Shown in pieces: positions 24,538 to 37,415 of a DNA stretch of 64,000 bases (position 1 is the stretch's first letter; each line of letters opens with the position of its first letter). The notes beneath the pieces were generated by a model. It was not told the origin of the DNA. It did no database searches and saw only the letters and a list, made by a program, of their open reading frames with translations. The DNA lies in NCBI GenBank assembly GCA_964057225.1, contig OZ059900.1, positions 8,752,501-8,816,500 of the forward strand, in the 5' to 3' direction. A program made the position numbers and the translations under genes. The DNA is from Auanema rhodensis (lineage: Eukaryota; Nematoda; Chromadorea; Rhabditida; Rhabditidae).

Positions 24538-27321
24538 CTATATCAACATTCTATGACAGTATTCCATACATTTAGTCGTTTTAGAAGGAAAAAATATGCT
24601 TAAGATCAAAAGTTTGACTGATTTTGCCAAAATGCCCTTCAATCCCCAAAAAACCAATAATTCTTGATATTTTCGGTCCTTTTTGACCAAAGTGGTTAAA
24701 ATTGGACATATATATGTAGAAATAGTCGAAGTTTATGAATCCTGAATTTCAAATCCATATCTCAAAGGGTCTGATCAAAACATACAGTTTTCACATGTTT
24801 TGTACCCAAAATCGTTGAATATATGGCGTTTTGAGCATAAAAAGGCCCATATTTCAATCAGTTTTGATATTCGTGCAAAATACACCTATATCAACATTCT
24901 ATGACAGTATTTCATACATTTGGTCGTTTTAGAAGAAAAAAATATGCTTAAGATCAAAAGTTTGACTGATTTAGCCAAAATGTCCTTCAAACCCCAAAAA
25001 ACCAATAATTCTTGATATTTTCGGTCCTTTTTGACCAAAGTGGTTAAAATTGAACATATATCTGTGAAAATAGTCAAAGTTTATGAATCCTGAATTTCAA
25101 ATCCATATCTCAAAGGGTCTGATCAAAACATACAGTTTTCACATGTTTTGTACCCAAAATCGTTGAATATATGGCGTTTTGAGCATAAAAAGGCCCATAT
25201 TTCAATCAGTTTTGATATTCGTGCAAAATACACCTATATCAACATTCTATGACAGTATTCCATACATTTAGTCGTTTTAGAAGAAAAAAATATGCTTAAG
25301 ATCAAAAGTTTGACTGATTTAGCCAAAATGCCCTTCAAACCCCAAAAAACCAATAATTCTTGATATTTTCGGTCCTTTTTGACCAAAGTGGTTAGAATTG
25401 GACGTATATATGTAGAAATAGTCGAAGTTTATGAATCCTGAATTTCAAATCCATATCTCAAAGGGTCTGATCAAAACATACCGTTTTCACATGTTTTGTA
25501 CCCAAAATCGTTGAATATATGGCGTTTTGAGCATAAAAAGGCCCATATTTCAATCAGTTTTGATATTCGTGCAAAATACACCTATATGAACATTCTTTGA
25601 CAGTATTTCATACATTTAGTCGTTTTAGAAGAAAAAAATATGCTTAAGATCAAAAGTTTGACTGATTTTGCCAAAATGCCCTTCAAACCCCAAAAAACCA
25701 ATAATTCTTGATATTTTCGGTCCTTTTTGACCAAAGTGGTTAAAATTGGACATATACATGTGAAAATAGTCGAAGTTTATGAATCCTGAATTTCAAATCC
25801 ATATCTCAAAGGGTCTGATCAAAACATACAGTTTTCACATGTTTTGTACCCAAAATCGTTGAATATATGGCGTTTTGAGCATAAAAAGGCCCATATTTCA
25901 ATCAGTTTCGATATTCGTGCAAAATACACCTATATCAACATTCTATGACAGTATTCCATACATTTAGTCGTTTTAGAAGGAGAAAATATGCTTAAGATCA
26001 AAAGTTTGACTGATTTTGCCAAAATGCCCTTCAATCCCCAAAAAACCAATAATTCTTGATATTTTCGGTCCTTTTTGACCAAAGTGGTTAAAATTGGACA
26101 TATATATGTAGAAATAGTCGAAGTTTATGAATCCTGAATTTCAAATCCATATCTCAAAGGGTCTGATCAAAACATACAGTTTTCACATGTTTTGTACCCA
26201 AAATCGTTGAATATATGGCGTTTTGAGCATAAAAAGGCCCATATTTCAATCAGTTTTGATATTCGTGCAAAATACACCTATATCAACATTCTATGACAGT
26301 ATTTCATACATTTGGTCGTTTTAGAAGAAAAAAATATGCTTAAGATCAAAAGTTTGACTGATTTAGCCAAAATGTCCTTCAAACCCCAAAAAACCAATAA
26401 TTCTTGATATTTTCGGTCCTTTTTGACCAAAGTGGTTAAAATTGAACATATATCTGTGAAAATAGTCAAAGTTTATGAATCCTGAATTTCAAATCCATAT
26501 CTCAAAGGGTCTGATCAAAACATACAGTTTTCACATGTTTTGTACCCAAAATCGTTGAATATATGGCGTTTTGAGCATAAAAAGGCCCATATTTCAATCA
26601 GTTTTGATATTCGTGCAAAATACACCTATATCAACATTCTATGACAGTATTCCATACATTCAGTCGTTTTAGAAGAAAAAAATATGCTTAAGATCAAAAG
26701 TTTGACTGATTTAGCCAAAATGCCCTTCAAACCCCAAAAAACCAATAATTCTTGATATTTTCGGTCCTTTTTGACCAAAGTGGTTAGAATTGGACGTATA
26801 TATGTAGAAATAGTCGAAGTTTATGAATCCTGAATTTCAAATCCATATCTCAAAGGGTCTGATCAAAACATACAGTTTTCACATGTTTTGTACCCAAAAT
26901 CGTTGAATATATGGCGTTTTGAGCATAAAAAGGCCCATATTTCAATCAGTTTTGATATTCGTGCAAAATACACCTATATCAACATTCTATGACAGTATTT
27001 CATACATTTGGTCGTTTTAGAAGAAAAAAATATGCTTAAGATCAAAAGTTTGACTGATTTAGCCAAAATGTCCTTCAAACCCCAAAAAACCAATAATTCT
27101 TGATATTTTCGGTCCTTTTTGACCAAAGTGGTTAAAATTGAACATATATCTGTGAAAATAGTCAAAGTTTATGAATCCTGAATTTCAAATCCATATCTCA
27201 AAGGGTCTGATCAAAACATACAGTTTTCACATGTTTTGTACCCAAAATCGTTGAATATATGGCGTTTTGAGCATAAAAAGGCCCATATTTCAATCAGTTT
27301 TGATATTCGTGCAAAATACAC
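24538..27321. repeat. Domain III: 4-monomer HOR (1392 bp) with a contracted second copy
   Basis: Unit a (24538, 25930) follows CAGTTTCGAT and has TTTTAGAAGGA. Unit b (24886, 26278, 26974) has CATTTGGTCG, TGTCC and CATATATCTGTG. Unit c (25234, 26626) has GGTTAGAATTGGACGTATA. Unit d (25582) has CTTTGACAG and CATATACATGTG. The order is a-b-c-d, a-b-c, b. The first repeat is exactly 1392 bp. In the second, c is followed directly by b, which skips d and a. GGACGTATA is seen only here. Confidence 0.88.
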
Positions 27322-28365
27322 CTATATGAACATTCTATGACAGTATTTCATACATTTAGTCGTTTTAGAAGAAAAAAATATGCTTAAGATCAAAAGTTTG
27401 ACTGATTTTGCCAAAATGCCCTTCAAACCCCAAAAAACCAATAATTCTTGATATTTTCGGTCCTTTTTGACCAAAGTGGTTAAAATTGGACATAAATATG
27501 TAAAATTAGTCAAAGTTTATGAATCCTGAATTTCAAATCCATATCTCAAAGGGTCTGATCAAAACATACAGTTTTCACATGTTTTGTACCCAAAATCGTT
27601 GAATATATGGCGTTTTGAGCATAAAAAGGCCCATATTTCAATCAGTTTTGATATTCGTGCAAAATACACCTATATGAACATTCTTTGACAGTATTTCATA
27701 CATTTAGTCGTTTTAGAAGAAAAAAATATGCTTAAGATCAAAAGTTTGACTGATTTTGCCAAAATGCCCTTCAAACCCCAAAAAACCAATAATTCTTGAT
27801 ATTTTCGGTCCTTTTTGACCAAAGTGGTTAAAATTGGACATATATATGTGAAAATAGTCGAAGTTTATGAATCCTGAATTTCAAATCCATATCTCAAAGG
27901 GTCTGATCAAAACATACAGTTTTCACATGTTTTGTACCCAAAATCGTTGAATATTTGGCGTTTTGAGCATAAAAAGGCCCATATTTCAATCAGTTTTGAT
28001 ATTCGTGCAAAATACACCTATATGAACATTCTATGACAGTATTTCATACATTTAGTCGTTTTAGAAGAAAAAAATATGCTTAAGATCAAAAGTTTGACTG
28101 ATTTTGCCAAAATGCCCTTCAAACCCCAAAAAACCAATAATTCTTGATATTTTCGGTCCTTTTTGACCAAAGTGGTTAAAATTGGACATAAATATGTAAA
28201 ATTAGTCAAAGTTTATGAATCCAGAATTTCAAATCCATATCTCAAAGGGTCTGATCAAAACATACAGTTTTCACATGTTTTGTACCCAAAATCGTTGAAT
28301 ATATGGCGTTTTGAGCATAAAAAGGCCCATATTTCAATCAGTTTCGATATTCGTGCAAAATACAC
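27322..28365. repeat. AAATATGTAAAATTAG ('N') monomer pair separated by one unit
   Basis: Two N-type monomers (27322 and 28018) carry CATAAATATGTAAAATTAGTC, in which the usual TATATATGTAAAAATAGTC has two T/A changes. They flank a CTTTGACAG unit whose end has GAATATTTGG. The only other GAATATTTGG in the window (about 44661) also stands directly before an N monomer (44724). The second N has a private ATCCAGAATT change. Confidence 0.75.
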
Positions 28366-29411
28366 CTATATCAACATTCTATGACAGTATTCCATACATT
28401 TAGTCGTTTTAGAAGAAAAAAATATGCTTAAGATCAAAAGTTTGACTGATTTTGCCAAAATGCCCTTCAATCCCCAAAAAACCAATAATTCTTGATATTT
28501 TCGGTCCTTTTTGACCAAAGTGGTTAAAATTGAACATATATATGTAAAAATAGTCAAAGTTTATGAATCCTGAATTTCAAATCCATATCTCAAAGGGTCT
28601 GATCAAAACATACAGTTTTCACATGTTTTGTACCCAAAATCGTTGAATATATGGCGTTTTGAGCATAAAAAGGCCCATATTTCAATCAGTTTTGATATTC
28701 GTGCAAAATACACCTATATGAACATTCTTTGACAGTATTTCATACATTTAGTCGTTTTAGAAGAAAAAAATATGCTTAAGATCAAAAGTTTGACTGATTT
28801 TGCCAAAATGCCCTTCAAACCCATAAAAAAACCAATAATTCTTGATATTTTCGGTCCTTTTTGACGAAAGTGGTTAAAATTGGACATATATATGTAGAAA
28901 TAGTCGAAGTTTATGAATCCTGAATTTCAAATCCATATCTCAAAGGGTCTGATCAAAACATACAGTTTTCACATGTTTTGTACCCAAAATCGTTGAATAT
29001 ATGGCGTTTTGAGCATAAAAAGGCCCATATTTCAATCAGTTTTGATATTCGTGCAAAATACACCTATATGAACATTCTTTGACAGTATTTCATACATTTA
29101 GTCGTTTTAGAAGAAAAAAATTTGCTTAAGATCAAAAGTTTGACTGATTTAGCCAAAATGCCCTTCAAACCCCAAAAAACCAATAATTCTTGATATTTTC
29201 GGTCCTTTTTGACCAAAGTGGTTAAAATTGAACATATTTATGTAAAAATAGTCAAAGTTTATGAATCCTGAATTTCAAATCCATATATCAAAGGGTCTGA
29301 TCAAAACATACAGTTTTCACATGTTTTGTACCCAAAATCGTTGAATATATGGCGTTTTGAGCATAAAAAGGCCCATATTTCAATCAGTTTTGATATTCGT
29401 GCAAAATACAC
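28018..29411. repeat. 'N-E-C-K' 4-monomer block, first copy, with 2-bp insertion
   Basis: Order: N (AAATATGTAAAATTAG, ending CAGTTTCGAT), E (TATCAAC + ATTCC), C (TTTTTGACGAAAG, then GTAGAAATAGTC), K (AAAAAAATTTGC, then ATATATCAAAG). The same block recurs at 47856 and 58288. In this copy, unit C has CCCATAAAAAAACC near 28821-28833 in place of CCCCAAAAAACC. This adds two bases and moves the phase of all downstream sequence. K here also has CATATTTATG in place of CATATATATG. Confidence 0.85.
28820..28834. other. 2-bp insertion in one monomer (350-bp unit)
   Basis: The C-run/A-run found elsewhere as CCCCAAAAAACC reads CCCATAAAAAAACC. This is the only length gain in the window, and it makes this unit 350 bp. 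The two later copies of the same C unit (48552 and 58984) lack it, so the change is private to this copy. Confidence 0.9.
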
Positions 29412-31151
29412 CTATATGAACATTCTTTGACAGTATTTCATACATTTAGTCGTTTTAGAAGAAAAAAATATGCTTAAGATCAAAAGTTTGACTGATTTTG
29501 CCAAAATGCCCTTCAAACCCCAAAAAACCAATAATTCTTGATATTTTCGGTCCTTTTTGACCAAAGTGGTTAAAATTGGACATATATATGTGAAAATAGT
29601 CGAAGTTTATGAATCCTGAATTTCAAATCCATATCTCAAAGGGTCTGATCAAAACATACAGTTTTCACATGTTTTGTACCCAAAATCGTTGAATATATGG
29701 CGTTTTGAGCATAAAAAGGCCCATATTTCAATCAGTTTTGATATTCGTGCAAAATACACCTATATGAACATTCTATGACAGTATTTCATATATTTAGTCG
29801 TTTTAGAAGAAAAAAATATGCTTAAGATCAAAAGTTTGACTGATTTAGCCAAAATGCCCTTCAAACCCCAAAAAACCAATAATTCTTGATATTTTCGGTC
29901 CTTTTTGACCAAAGTGGTTAAAATTGAACATATATATGTAAAAATAGTCAAAGTTTATGAATCCTGAATTTCAAATCCATATATCAAAGGGTCTGATCAA
30001 AACATACAGTTTTCACATGTTTTGTACCCAAAATCGTTGAATATATGGCGTTTTGAGCATAAAAAGGCCCATATTTCAATCAGTTTTGATATTCGTGCAA
30101 AATACACCTATATGAACATTCTTTGACAGTATTTCATACATTTAGTCGTTTTAGAAGAAAAAAATATGCTTAAGATCAAAAGTTTGACTGATTTTGCCAA
30201 AATGCCCTTCAAACCCCAAAAAACCAATAATTCTTGATATTTTCGGTCCTTTTTGACCAAAGTGGTTAAAATTGGACATATATATGTAAAAATAGTCAAA
30301 GTTTATGAATCCTGAATTTCAAATCCATATATCAAAGGGTCTGATCAAAACATACAGTTTTCACATGTTTTGTACCCAAAATCGTTGAATATATGGCGTT
30401 TTGAGCATAAAAAGGCCCATATTTCAATCAGTTTTGATATTCGTGCAAAATACACCTATATGAACATTCTTTGACAGTATTTCATACATTTAGTCGTTTT
30501 AGAAGAAAAAAATATGCTTAAGATCAAAAGTTTGACTGATTTTGCCAAAATGCCCTTCAAACCCCAAAAAACCAATAATTCTTGATATTTTCGGTCCTTT
30601 TTGACCAAAGTGGTTAAAATTGGACATATATATGTGAAAATAGTCGAAGTTTATGAATCCTGAATTTCAAATCCATATCTCAAAGGGTCTGATCAAAACA
30701 TACAGTTTTCACATGTTTTGTACCCAAAATCGTTGAATATATGGCGTTTTGAGCATAAAAAGGCCCATATTTCAATCAGTTTTGATATTCGTGCAAAATA
30801 CACCTATATGAACATTCTATGACAGTATTTCATATATTTAGTCGTTTTAGAAGAAAAAAATATGCTTAAGATCAAAAGTTTGACTGATTTAGCCAAAATG
30901 CCCTTCAAACCCCAAAAAACCAATAATTCTTGATATTTTCGGTCCTTTTTGACCAAAGTGGTTAAAATTGAACATATATATGTAAAAATAGTCAAAGTTT
31001 ATGAATCCTGAATTTCAAATCCATATATCAAAGGGTCTGATCAAAACATACAGTTTTCACATGTTTTGTACCCAAAATCGTTGAATATATGGCGTTTTGA
31101 GCATAAAAAGGCCCATATTTCAATCAGTTTTGATATTCGTGCAAAATACAC
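29412..31151. repeat. CATATATT-type monomers at 2-3 monomer spacing
   Basis: Units with TTTCATATATTTAG begin at 29760 and 30804, and again at 31500. They are separated by CTTTGACAG units with GTGAAAATAGTCG (29412, 30456, 31152) and one CTTTGACAG unit with GTAAAAATAGTCAAAG (30108). Most of the intervening junctions carry ATATATCAAAG. The spacing alternates between three and two monomers, as expected after gain or loss of single monomers. Confidence 0.7.
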
Positions 31152-34100
31152 CTATATGAACATTCTTTGACAGTATTTCATACATTTAGTCGTTTTAGAA
31201 GAAAAAAATATGCTTAAGATCAAAAGTTTGACTGATTTTGCCAAAATGCCCTTCAAACCCCAAAAAACCAATAATTCTTGATATTTTCGGTCCTTTTTGA
31301 CCAAAGTGGTTAAAATTGGACATATATATGTGAAAATAGTCGAAGTTTATGAATCCTGAATTTCAAATCCATATCTCAAAGGGTCTGATCAAAACATACA
31401 GTTTTCACATGTTTTGTACCCAAAATCGTTGAATATATGGCGTTTTGAGCATAAAAAGGCCCATATTTCAATCAGTTTTGATATTCGTGCAAAATACACC
31501 TATATGAACATTCTATGACAGTATTTCATATATTTAGTCGTTTTAGAAGAAAAAAATATGCTTAAGATCAAAAGTTTGACTGATTTAGCCAAAATGCCCT
31601 TCAAACCCCAAAAAACCAATAATTCTTGATATTTTCGGTCCTTTTTGACCAAAGTGGTTAAAATTGAACATATATATGTAAAAATAGTCAAAGTTTATGA
31701 ATCCTGAATTTCAAATCCATATCTCAAAGGGTCTGATCAAAACATACAGTTTTCACATGTTTTGTACCCAAAATCGTTGAATATATGGCGTTTTGAGCAT
31801 AAAAAGGCCCATATTTCAATCAGTTTTGATATTCGTGCAAAATACACCTATATTAACATTCTATGACAGTATTTCATACATTTAGTCGTTTTAGAAGAGA
31901 AAAATATGCTTAAGATCAAAAGTTTGACTGATTTTGCCAAAATGCCCTTCAATCCCCAAAAAACCAATAATTCTTGATATTTTCGATCCTTTTTGACCAA
32001 AGTGGTTAAAATTGGACATATATATGTAAAAATAGTCAAAGTTTATGAATCCTGAATTTCAAATCCATATCTCAAAGGGTCTGATCAAAACATACAGTTT
32101 TCACATGTTTTGTACCCAAAATCGTTGAATATATGGCGTTTTGAGCATAAAAAGGCCCATATTTCAATCAGTTTTGATATTCGTGCAAAATACACCTATA
32201 TCAACATTCTTTGACAGTATTTCATACATTTAGTCGTTTTAGAAGAAAAAAATATGCTTAAGATCAAAAGTTTGACTGATTTTGCCAAAATGCCCTTCAA
32301 ACCCCAAAAAACCAATAATTCTTGATATTTTCGGTCCTTTTTGACCAAAGTGGTTAAAATTGGACATATATATGTGAAAATAGTCGAAGTTTATGAATCC
32401 TGAATTTCAAATCCATATCTCAAAGGGTCTGATCAAAACATACAGTTTTCACATGTTTTGTACCCAAAATCGTTGAATATATGGCGTTTTGAGCATAAAA
32501 AGGCCCATATTTCAATCAGTTTTGATATTCGTGCAAAATACACCTATATGAACATTCTATGACAGTATTTCATATATTTAGTCGTTTTAGAAGAAAAAAA
32601 TATGCTTAAGATCAAAAGTTTGACTGATTTAGCCAAAATGCCCTTCAAACCCCAAAAAACCAATAATTCTTGATATTTTCGGTCCTTTTTGACCAAAGTG
32701 GTTAAAATTGAACATATATATGTAAAAATAGTCAAAGTTTATGAATCCTGAATTTCAAATCCATATCTCAAAGGGTCTGATCAAAACATACAGTTTTCAC
32801 ATGTTTTGTACCCAAAATCGTTGAATATATGGCGTTTTGAGCATAAAAAGGCCCATATTTCAATCAGTTTTGATATTCGTGCAAAATACACCTATATCAA
32901 CATTCTATGACAGTATTTCATACATTTAGTCGTTTTAGAAGAGAAAAATATGCTTAAGATCAAAAGTTTGACTGATTTTGCCAAAATGCCCTTCAATCCC
33001 CAAAAAACCAATAATTCTTGATATTTTCGGTCCTTTTTGACCAAAGTGGTTAAAATTGAACATATATATGTAAAAATAGTCAAAGTTTATGAATCCTGAA
33101 TTTCAAATCCATATCTCAAAGGGTCTGATCAAAACATACAGTTTTCACATGTTTTGTACCCAAAATCGTTGAATATATGGCGTTTTGAGCATAAAAAGGC
33201 CCATATTTCAATCAGTTTTGATATTCGTGCAAAATACACCTATATCAACATTCTTTGACAGTATTTCATACATTTAGTCGTTTTAGAAGAAAAAAATATG
33301 CTTAAGATCAAAAGTTTGACTGATTTTGCCAAAATGCCTTTCAATCCCCAAAAAACCAATAATTCTTGATATTTTCGGTCCTTTTTGACCAAAGTGGTTA
33401 AAATTGGACATATATATGTGAAAATAGTCGAAGTTTATGAATCCTGAATTTCAAATCCATATCTCAAAGGGTCTGATCAAAACATACAGTATTCACATGT
33501 TTTGTACCCAAAATCGTTGAATATATGGCGTTTTGAGCATAAAAAGGCCCATATTTCAATCAGTTTTGATATTCGTGCAAAATACACCTATATGAACATT
33601 CTATGACAGTATTTCATACATTTAGTCGTTTTAGAAGAAAAAAATATGCTTAAGATCAAAAGTTTGACTGATTTAGCCAAAATGTCCTTCAAACCCCAAA
33701 AAACCAATAATTCTTGATATTTTCGGTCCTTTTTGACCAAAGTGGTTAAAATTGAACATATATCTGTGAAAATAGTCAAAGTTTATGAATCCTGAATTTC
33801 AAATCCATATCTCAAAGGGTCTGATCAAAACATACAGTTTTCACATGTTTTGTACCCAAAATCGTTGAATATATGGCGTTTTGAGCATAAAAAGGCCCAT
33901 ATTTCAATCAGTTTCGATATTCGTGCAAAATACACCTATATCAACATTCTATGACAGTATTCCATACATTTAGTCGTTTTAGAAGAAAAAAATATGCTTA
34001 AGATCAAAAGTTTGACTGATTTTGCCAAAATGCCCTTCAATCCCCAAAAAACCAATAATTCTTGATATTTTCGGTCCTTTTTGACCAAAGTGGTTAAAAT

Positions 34101-37100
34101 TGAACATATATATGTAAAAATAGTCAAAGTTTATGAATCCTGAATTTCAAATCCATATCTCAAAGGGTCTGATCAAAACATACAGTTTTCACATGTTTTG
34201 TACCCAAAATCGTTGAATATATGGCGTTTTGAGCATAAAAAGGCCCATATTTCAATCAGTTTTGATATTCGTGCAAAATACACCTATATAAACATTCTTT
34301 GACAGTATTTCATACATTTAGTCGTTTTAGAAGAAAAAAATATGCTTAAGATCAAAAGTTTGACTGATTTTGCCAAAATGCCCTTCAAACCCCAAAAAAC
34401 CAATAATTCTTGATATTTTCGGTCCTTTTTGACCAAAGTGGTTAAAATTGGACATATATATGTGAAAATAGTCGAAGTTTATGAATCCTGAATTTCAAAT
34501 CCATATCTCAAAGGGTCTGATCAAAACATACAGTTTTCACATGTTTTGTACCCAAAATCGTTGAATATATGGCGTTTTGAGCATAAAAAGGCCCATATTT
34601 CAATCAGTTTTGATATTCGTGCAAAATACACCTATATGAACATTCTATGACAGTATTTCATATATTTAGTCGTTTTAGAAGAAAAAAATATGCTTAAGAT
34701 CAAAAGTTTGACTGATTTAGCCAAAATGCCCTTCAAACCCCAAAAAACCAATAATTCTTGATATTTTCGGTCCTTTTTGACCAAAGTGGTTAAAATTGAA
34801 CATATATATGTAAAAATAGTCAAAGTTTATGAATCCTGAATTTCAAATCCATATCTCAAAGGGTCTGATCAAAACATACAGTTTTCACATGTTTTGTACC
34901 CAAAATCGTTGAATATATGGCGTTTTGAGCATAAAAAGGCCCATATTTCAATCAGTTTTGATATTCGTGCAAAATACACCTATATTAACATTCTATGACA
35001 GTATTTCATACATTTAGTCGTTTTAGAAGAGAAAAATATGCTTAAGATCAAAAGTTTGACTGATTTTGCCAAAATGCCCTTCAATCCCCAAAAAACCAAT
35101 AATTCTTGATATTTTCGGTCCTTTTTGACCAAAGTGGTTAAAATTGGACATATATATGTAAAAATAGTCAAAGTTTATGAATCCTGAATTTCAAATCCAT
35201 ATCTCAAAGGGTCTGATCAAAACATACAGTTTTCACATGTTTTGTACCCAAAATCGTTGAATATATGGCGTTTTGAGCATAAAAAGGCCCATATTTCAAT
35301 CAGTTTTGATATTCGTGCAAAATACACCTATATCAACATTCTTTGACAGTATTTCATACATTTAGTCGTTTTAGAAGAAAAAAATATGCTTAAGATCAAA
35401 AGTTTGACTGATTTTGCCAAAATGCCCTTCAAACCCCAAAAAACCAATAATTCTTGATATTTTCGGTCCTTTTTGACCAAAGTGGTTAAAATTGGACATA
35501 TATATGTGAAAATAGTCGAAGTTTATGAATCCTGAATTTCAAATCCATATCTCAAAGGGTCTGATCAAAACATACAGTTTTCACATGTTTTGTACCCAAA
35601 ATCGTTGAATATATGGCGTTTTGAGCATAAAAAGGCCCATATTTCAATCAGTTTTGATATTCGTGCAAAATACACCTATATGAACATTCTATGACAGTAT
35701 TTCATATATTTAGTCGTTTTAGAAGAAAAAAATATGCTTAAGATCAAAAGTTTGACTGATTTAGCCAAAATGCCCTTCAAACCCCAAAAAACCAATAATT
35801 CTTGATATTTTCGGTCCTTTTTGACCAAAGTGGTTAAAATTGAACATATATATGTAAAAATAGTCAAAGTTTATGAATCCTGAATTTCAAATCCATATCT
35901 CAAAGGGTCTGATCAAAACATACAGTTTTCACATGTTTTGTACCCAAAATCGTTGAATATATGGCGTTTTGAGCATAAAAAGGCCCATATTTCAATCAGT
36001 TTTGATATTCGTGCAAAATACACCTATATCAACATTCTATGACAGTATTTCATACATTTAGTCGTTTTAGAAGAGAAAAATATGCTTAAGATCAAAAGTT
36101 TGACTGATTTTGCCAAAATGCCCTTCAATCCCCAAAAAACCAATAATTCTTGATATTTTCGGTCCTTTTTGACCAAAGTGGTTAAAACTGAACATATATA
36201 TGTAAAAATAGTCAAAGTTTATGAATCCTGAATTTCAAATCCATATCTCAAAGGGTCTGATCAAAACATACAGTTTTCACATGTTTTGTACCCAAAATCG
36301 TTGAATATATGGCGTTTTGAGCATAAAAAGGCCCATATTTCAATCAGTTTTGATATTCGTGCAAAATACACCTATATCAACATTCTTTGACAGTATTTCA
36401 TACATTTAGTCGTTTTAGAAGAAAAAAATATGCTTAAGATCAAAAGTTTGACTGATTTTGCCAAAATGCCTTTCAATCCCCAAAAAACCAATAATTCTTG
36501 ATATTTTCGGTCCTTTTTGACCAAAGTGGTTAAAATTGGACATATATATGTGAAAATAGTCGAAGTTTATGAATCCTGAATTTCAAATCCATATCTCAAA
36601 GGGTCTGATCAAAACATACAGTATTCACATGTTTTGTACCCAAAATCGTTGAATATATGGCGTTTTGAGCATAAAAAGGCCCATATTTCAATCAGTTTTG
36701 ATATTCGTGCAAAATACACCTATATGAACATTCTATGACAGTATTTCATACATTTAGTCGTTTTAGAAGAAAAAAATATGCTTAAGATCAAAAGTTTGAC
36801 TGATTTAGCCAAAATGTCCTTCAAACCCCAAAAAACCAATAATTCTTGATATTTTCGGTCCTTTTTGACCAAAGTGGTTAAAATTGAACATATATCTGTG
36901 AAAATAGTCAAAGTTTATGAATCCTGAATTTCAAATCCATATCTCAAAGGGTCTGATCAAAACATACAGTTTTCACATGTTTTGTACCCAAAATCGTTGA
37001 ATATATGGCGTTTTGAGCATAAAAAGGCCCATATTTCAATCAGTTTCGATATTCGTGCAAAATACACCTATATCAACATTCTATGACAGTATTCCATACA

Positions 37101-37415
37101 TTTAGTCGTTTTAGAAGAAAAAAATATGCTTAAGATCAAAAGTTTGACTGATTTTGCCAAAATGCCCTTCAATCCCCAAAAAACCAATAATTCTTGATAT
37201 TTTCGGTCCTTTTTGACCAAAGTGGTTAAAATTGGACATATATATGTAAAAATAGTCAAAGTTTATGAATCCTGAATTTCAAATCCATATCTCAAAGGGT
37301 CTGATCAAAACATACAGTTTTCACATGTTTTGTACCCAAAATCGTTGAATATATGGCGTTTTGAGCATAAAAAGGCCCATATTTCAATCAGTTTTGATAT
37401 TCGTGCAAAATACAC
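31152..37415. repeat. 9-monomer higher-order repeat (3132 bp), two copies
   Basis: Successive unit types at 31152-33936 recur at 34284-37068. They are: CTTTGACAG/GTCG; CATATATT (31500, 34632); TATTAAC+GAGAAA (31848, 34980); TATCAAC+CTTTGACAG; CATATATT (32544, 35676); TATCAAC+GAGAAA (32892, 36024); GCCTTTC with CAGTATTCAC; TATCTGTG (33588, 36720); CAGTTTCGAT followed by ATTCC (33936, 37068). The CAGTATTCAC change at 33491 and 36623 is exactly 3132 bp apart. The final three types continue into the 7-monomer HOR. Confidence 0.88.
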
